NCBI GenBank assembly: GCA_003520455.1
Contig: DOUV01000025.1
Location: 1-5,572, forward strand
DNA from: Chloroflexota bacterium
GTDB taxonomy: Bacteria > Chloroflexota > Anaerolineae > Ardenticatenales > Ardenticatenaceae
Direction of reading: 5' to 3'
DNA length: 5,572 nt
Below, piece by piece: positions 5,507 through 5,572 of this stretch; positions within the stretch are counted from its first letter, which is position 1; the number at the start of each line of letters is the position of its first letter. The translations under genes were made by a program, and so were the position numbers. The notes under the pieces were generated by a model. The model was not told where the DNA came from. It saw only the letters and a program-made list of their open reading frames with translations, and made no database searches.

Positions 5507-5572
5507 GTGCGCCGGAAATCAACGATCGCCCTCGATTTGACCAATCTGATCCTAGAGAGCCGGTCAAGAAAT
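5507..5572 (+). CDS. Possible start of an unidentified gene, 3'-partial
   Basis: From the GTG at 5507 the frame stays open to the window edge, giving 22 codons that read MRRKSTIALDLTNLILESRS and onward. The same frame is open further upstream without a good start codon. There is no clear Shine-Dalgarno sequence. It lies about 29 nt after the operator-like inverted repeat, which makes a new transcription unit plausible. The product is not recognised and the stretch is too short to judge. Confidence 0.3.
   Translation, partial: MRRKSTIALDLTNLILESRSRN

Noticed and set aside
5134..5544. 136-residue minus-strand open frame entering from the right edge
   Set aside because: Most of it is antisense to the end of the mttB-like gene and no domain is recognisable.
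1..5572. CRISPR array, tRNA, rRNA or insertion sequence
   Set aside because: I saw no regularly spaced repeats, no tRNA cloverleaf or conserved rRNA stretches, and no transposase motifs or paired terminal repeats on either strand.

Overview
The window is high-GC bacterial DNA with every confident gene on the + strand. It reads as part of a one-carbon / methylated-amine locus. The host must be a bacterium that uses tetrahydromethanopterin (H4MPT), because two H4MPT-specific genes are present: the C-terminal part of beta-RFAP synthase and a complete formaldehyde-activating enzyme (Fae). H4MPT, a pyrrolysine-independent MttB-family methyltransferase and a PhnD-like binding protein without a signal peptide would fit Methylomirabilota/Rokubacteria-like soil or groundwater lineages. 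An alphaproteobacterial methylotroph cannot be excluded from sequence alone.

Layout. Positions 1-923 hold the 5'-truncated beta-RFAP synthase. After 82 nt comes fae (1006-1518), which has a near-perfect Shine-Dalgarno sequence. Positions 1519-2108 are about 590 nt without a convincing gene. They hold a perfect 22-bp palindrome, a second small hairpin, a candidate promoter and a minus-strand stretch that looks like coding sequence, perhaps a gene relic. A monomeric sarcosine oxidase-like flavoenzyme follows (2109-3287). After 157 nt comes a short PhnD-like gene (3445-3789) that keeps only the N-terminal part of its family. Its stop overlaps by 4 nt the GTG start of a full-length MttB-family methyltransferase (3786-5348). 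The 3' end carries a strong bulged hairpin just after the mttB-like stop, a 10-bp inverted repeat around promoter-like boxes, and possibly the first codons of another gene.

How the genes could work together (inference). Monomeric sarcosine oxidases oxidise secondary N-methyl amino acids, releasing formaldehyde and H2O2. Fae condenses formaldehyde with H4MPT, and beta-RFAP synthase makes the committed precursor of that cofactor. The MttB-family protein would remove a methyl group from a quaternary or tertiary amine such as glycine betaine and pass it to a corrinoid protein. Stepwise betaine-to-glycine breakdown with formaldehyde capture is a coherent reading. However, the corrinoid protein, its reactivase and the second methyltransferase are not in this window, and the substrates are not proven.
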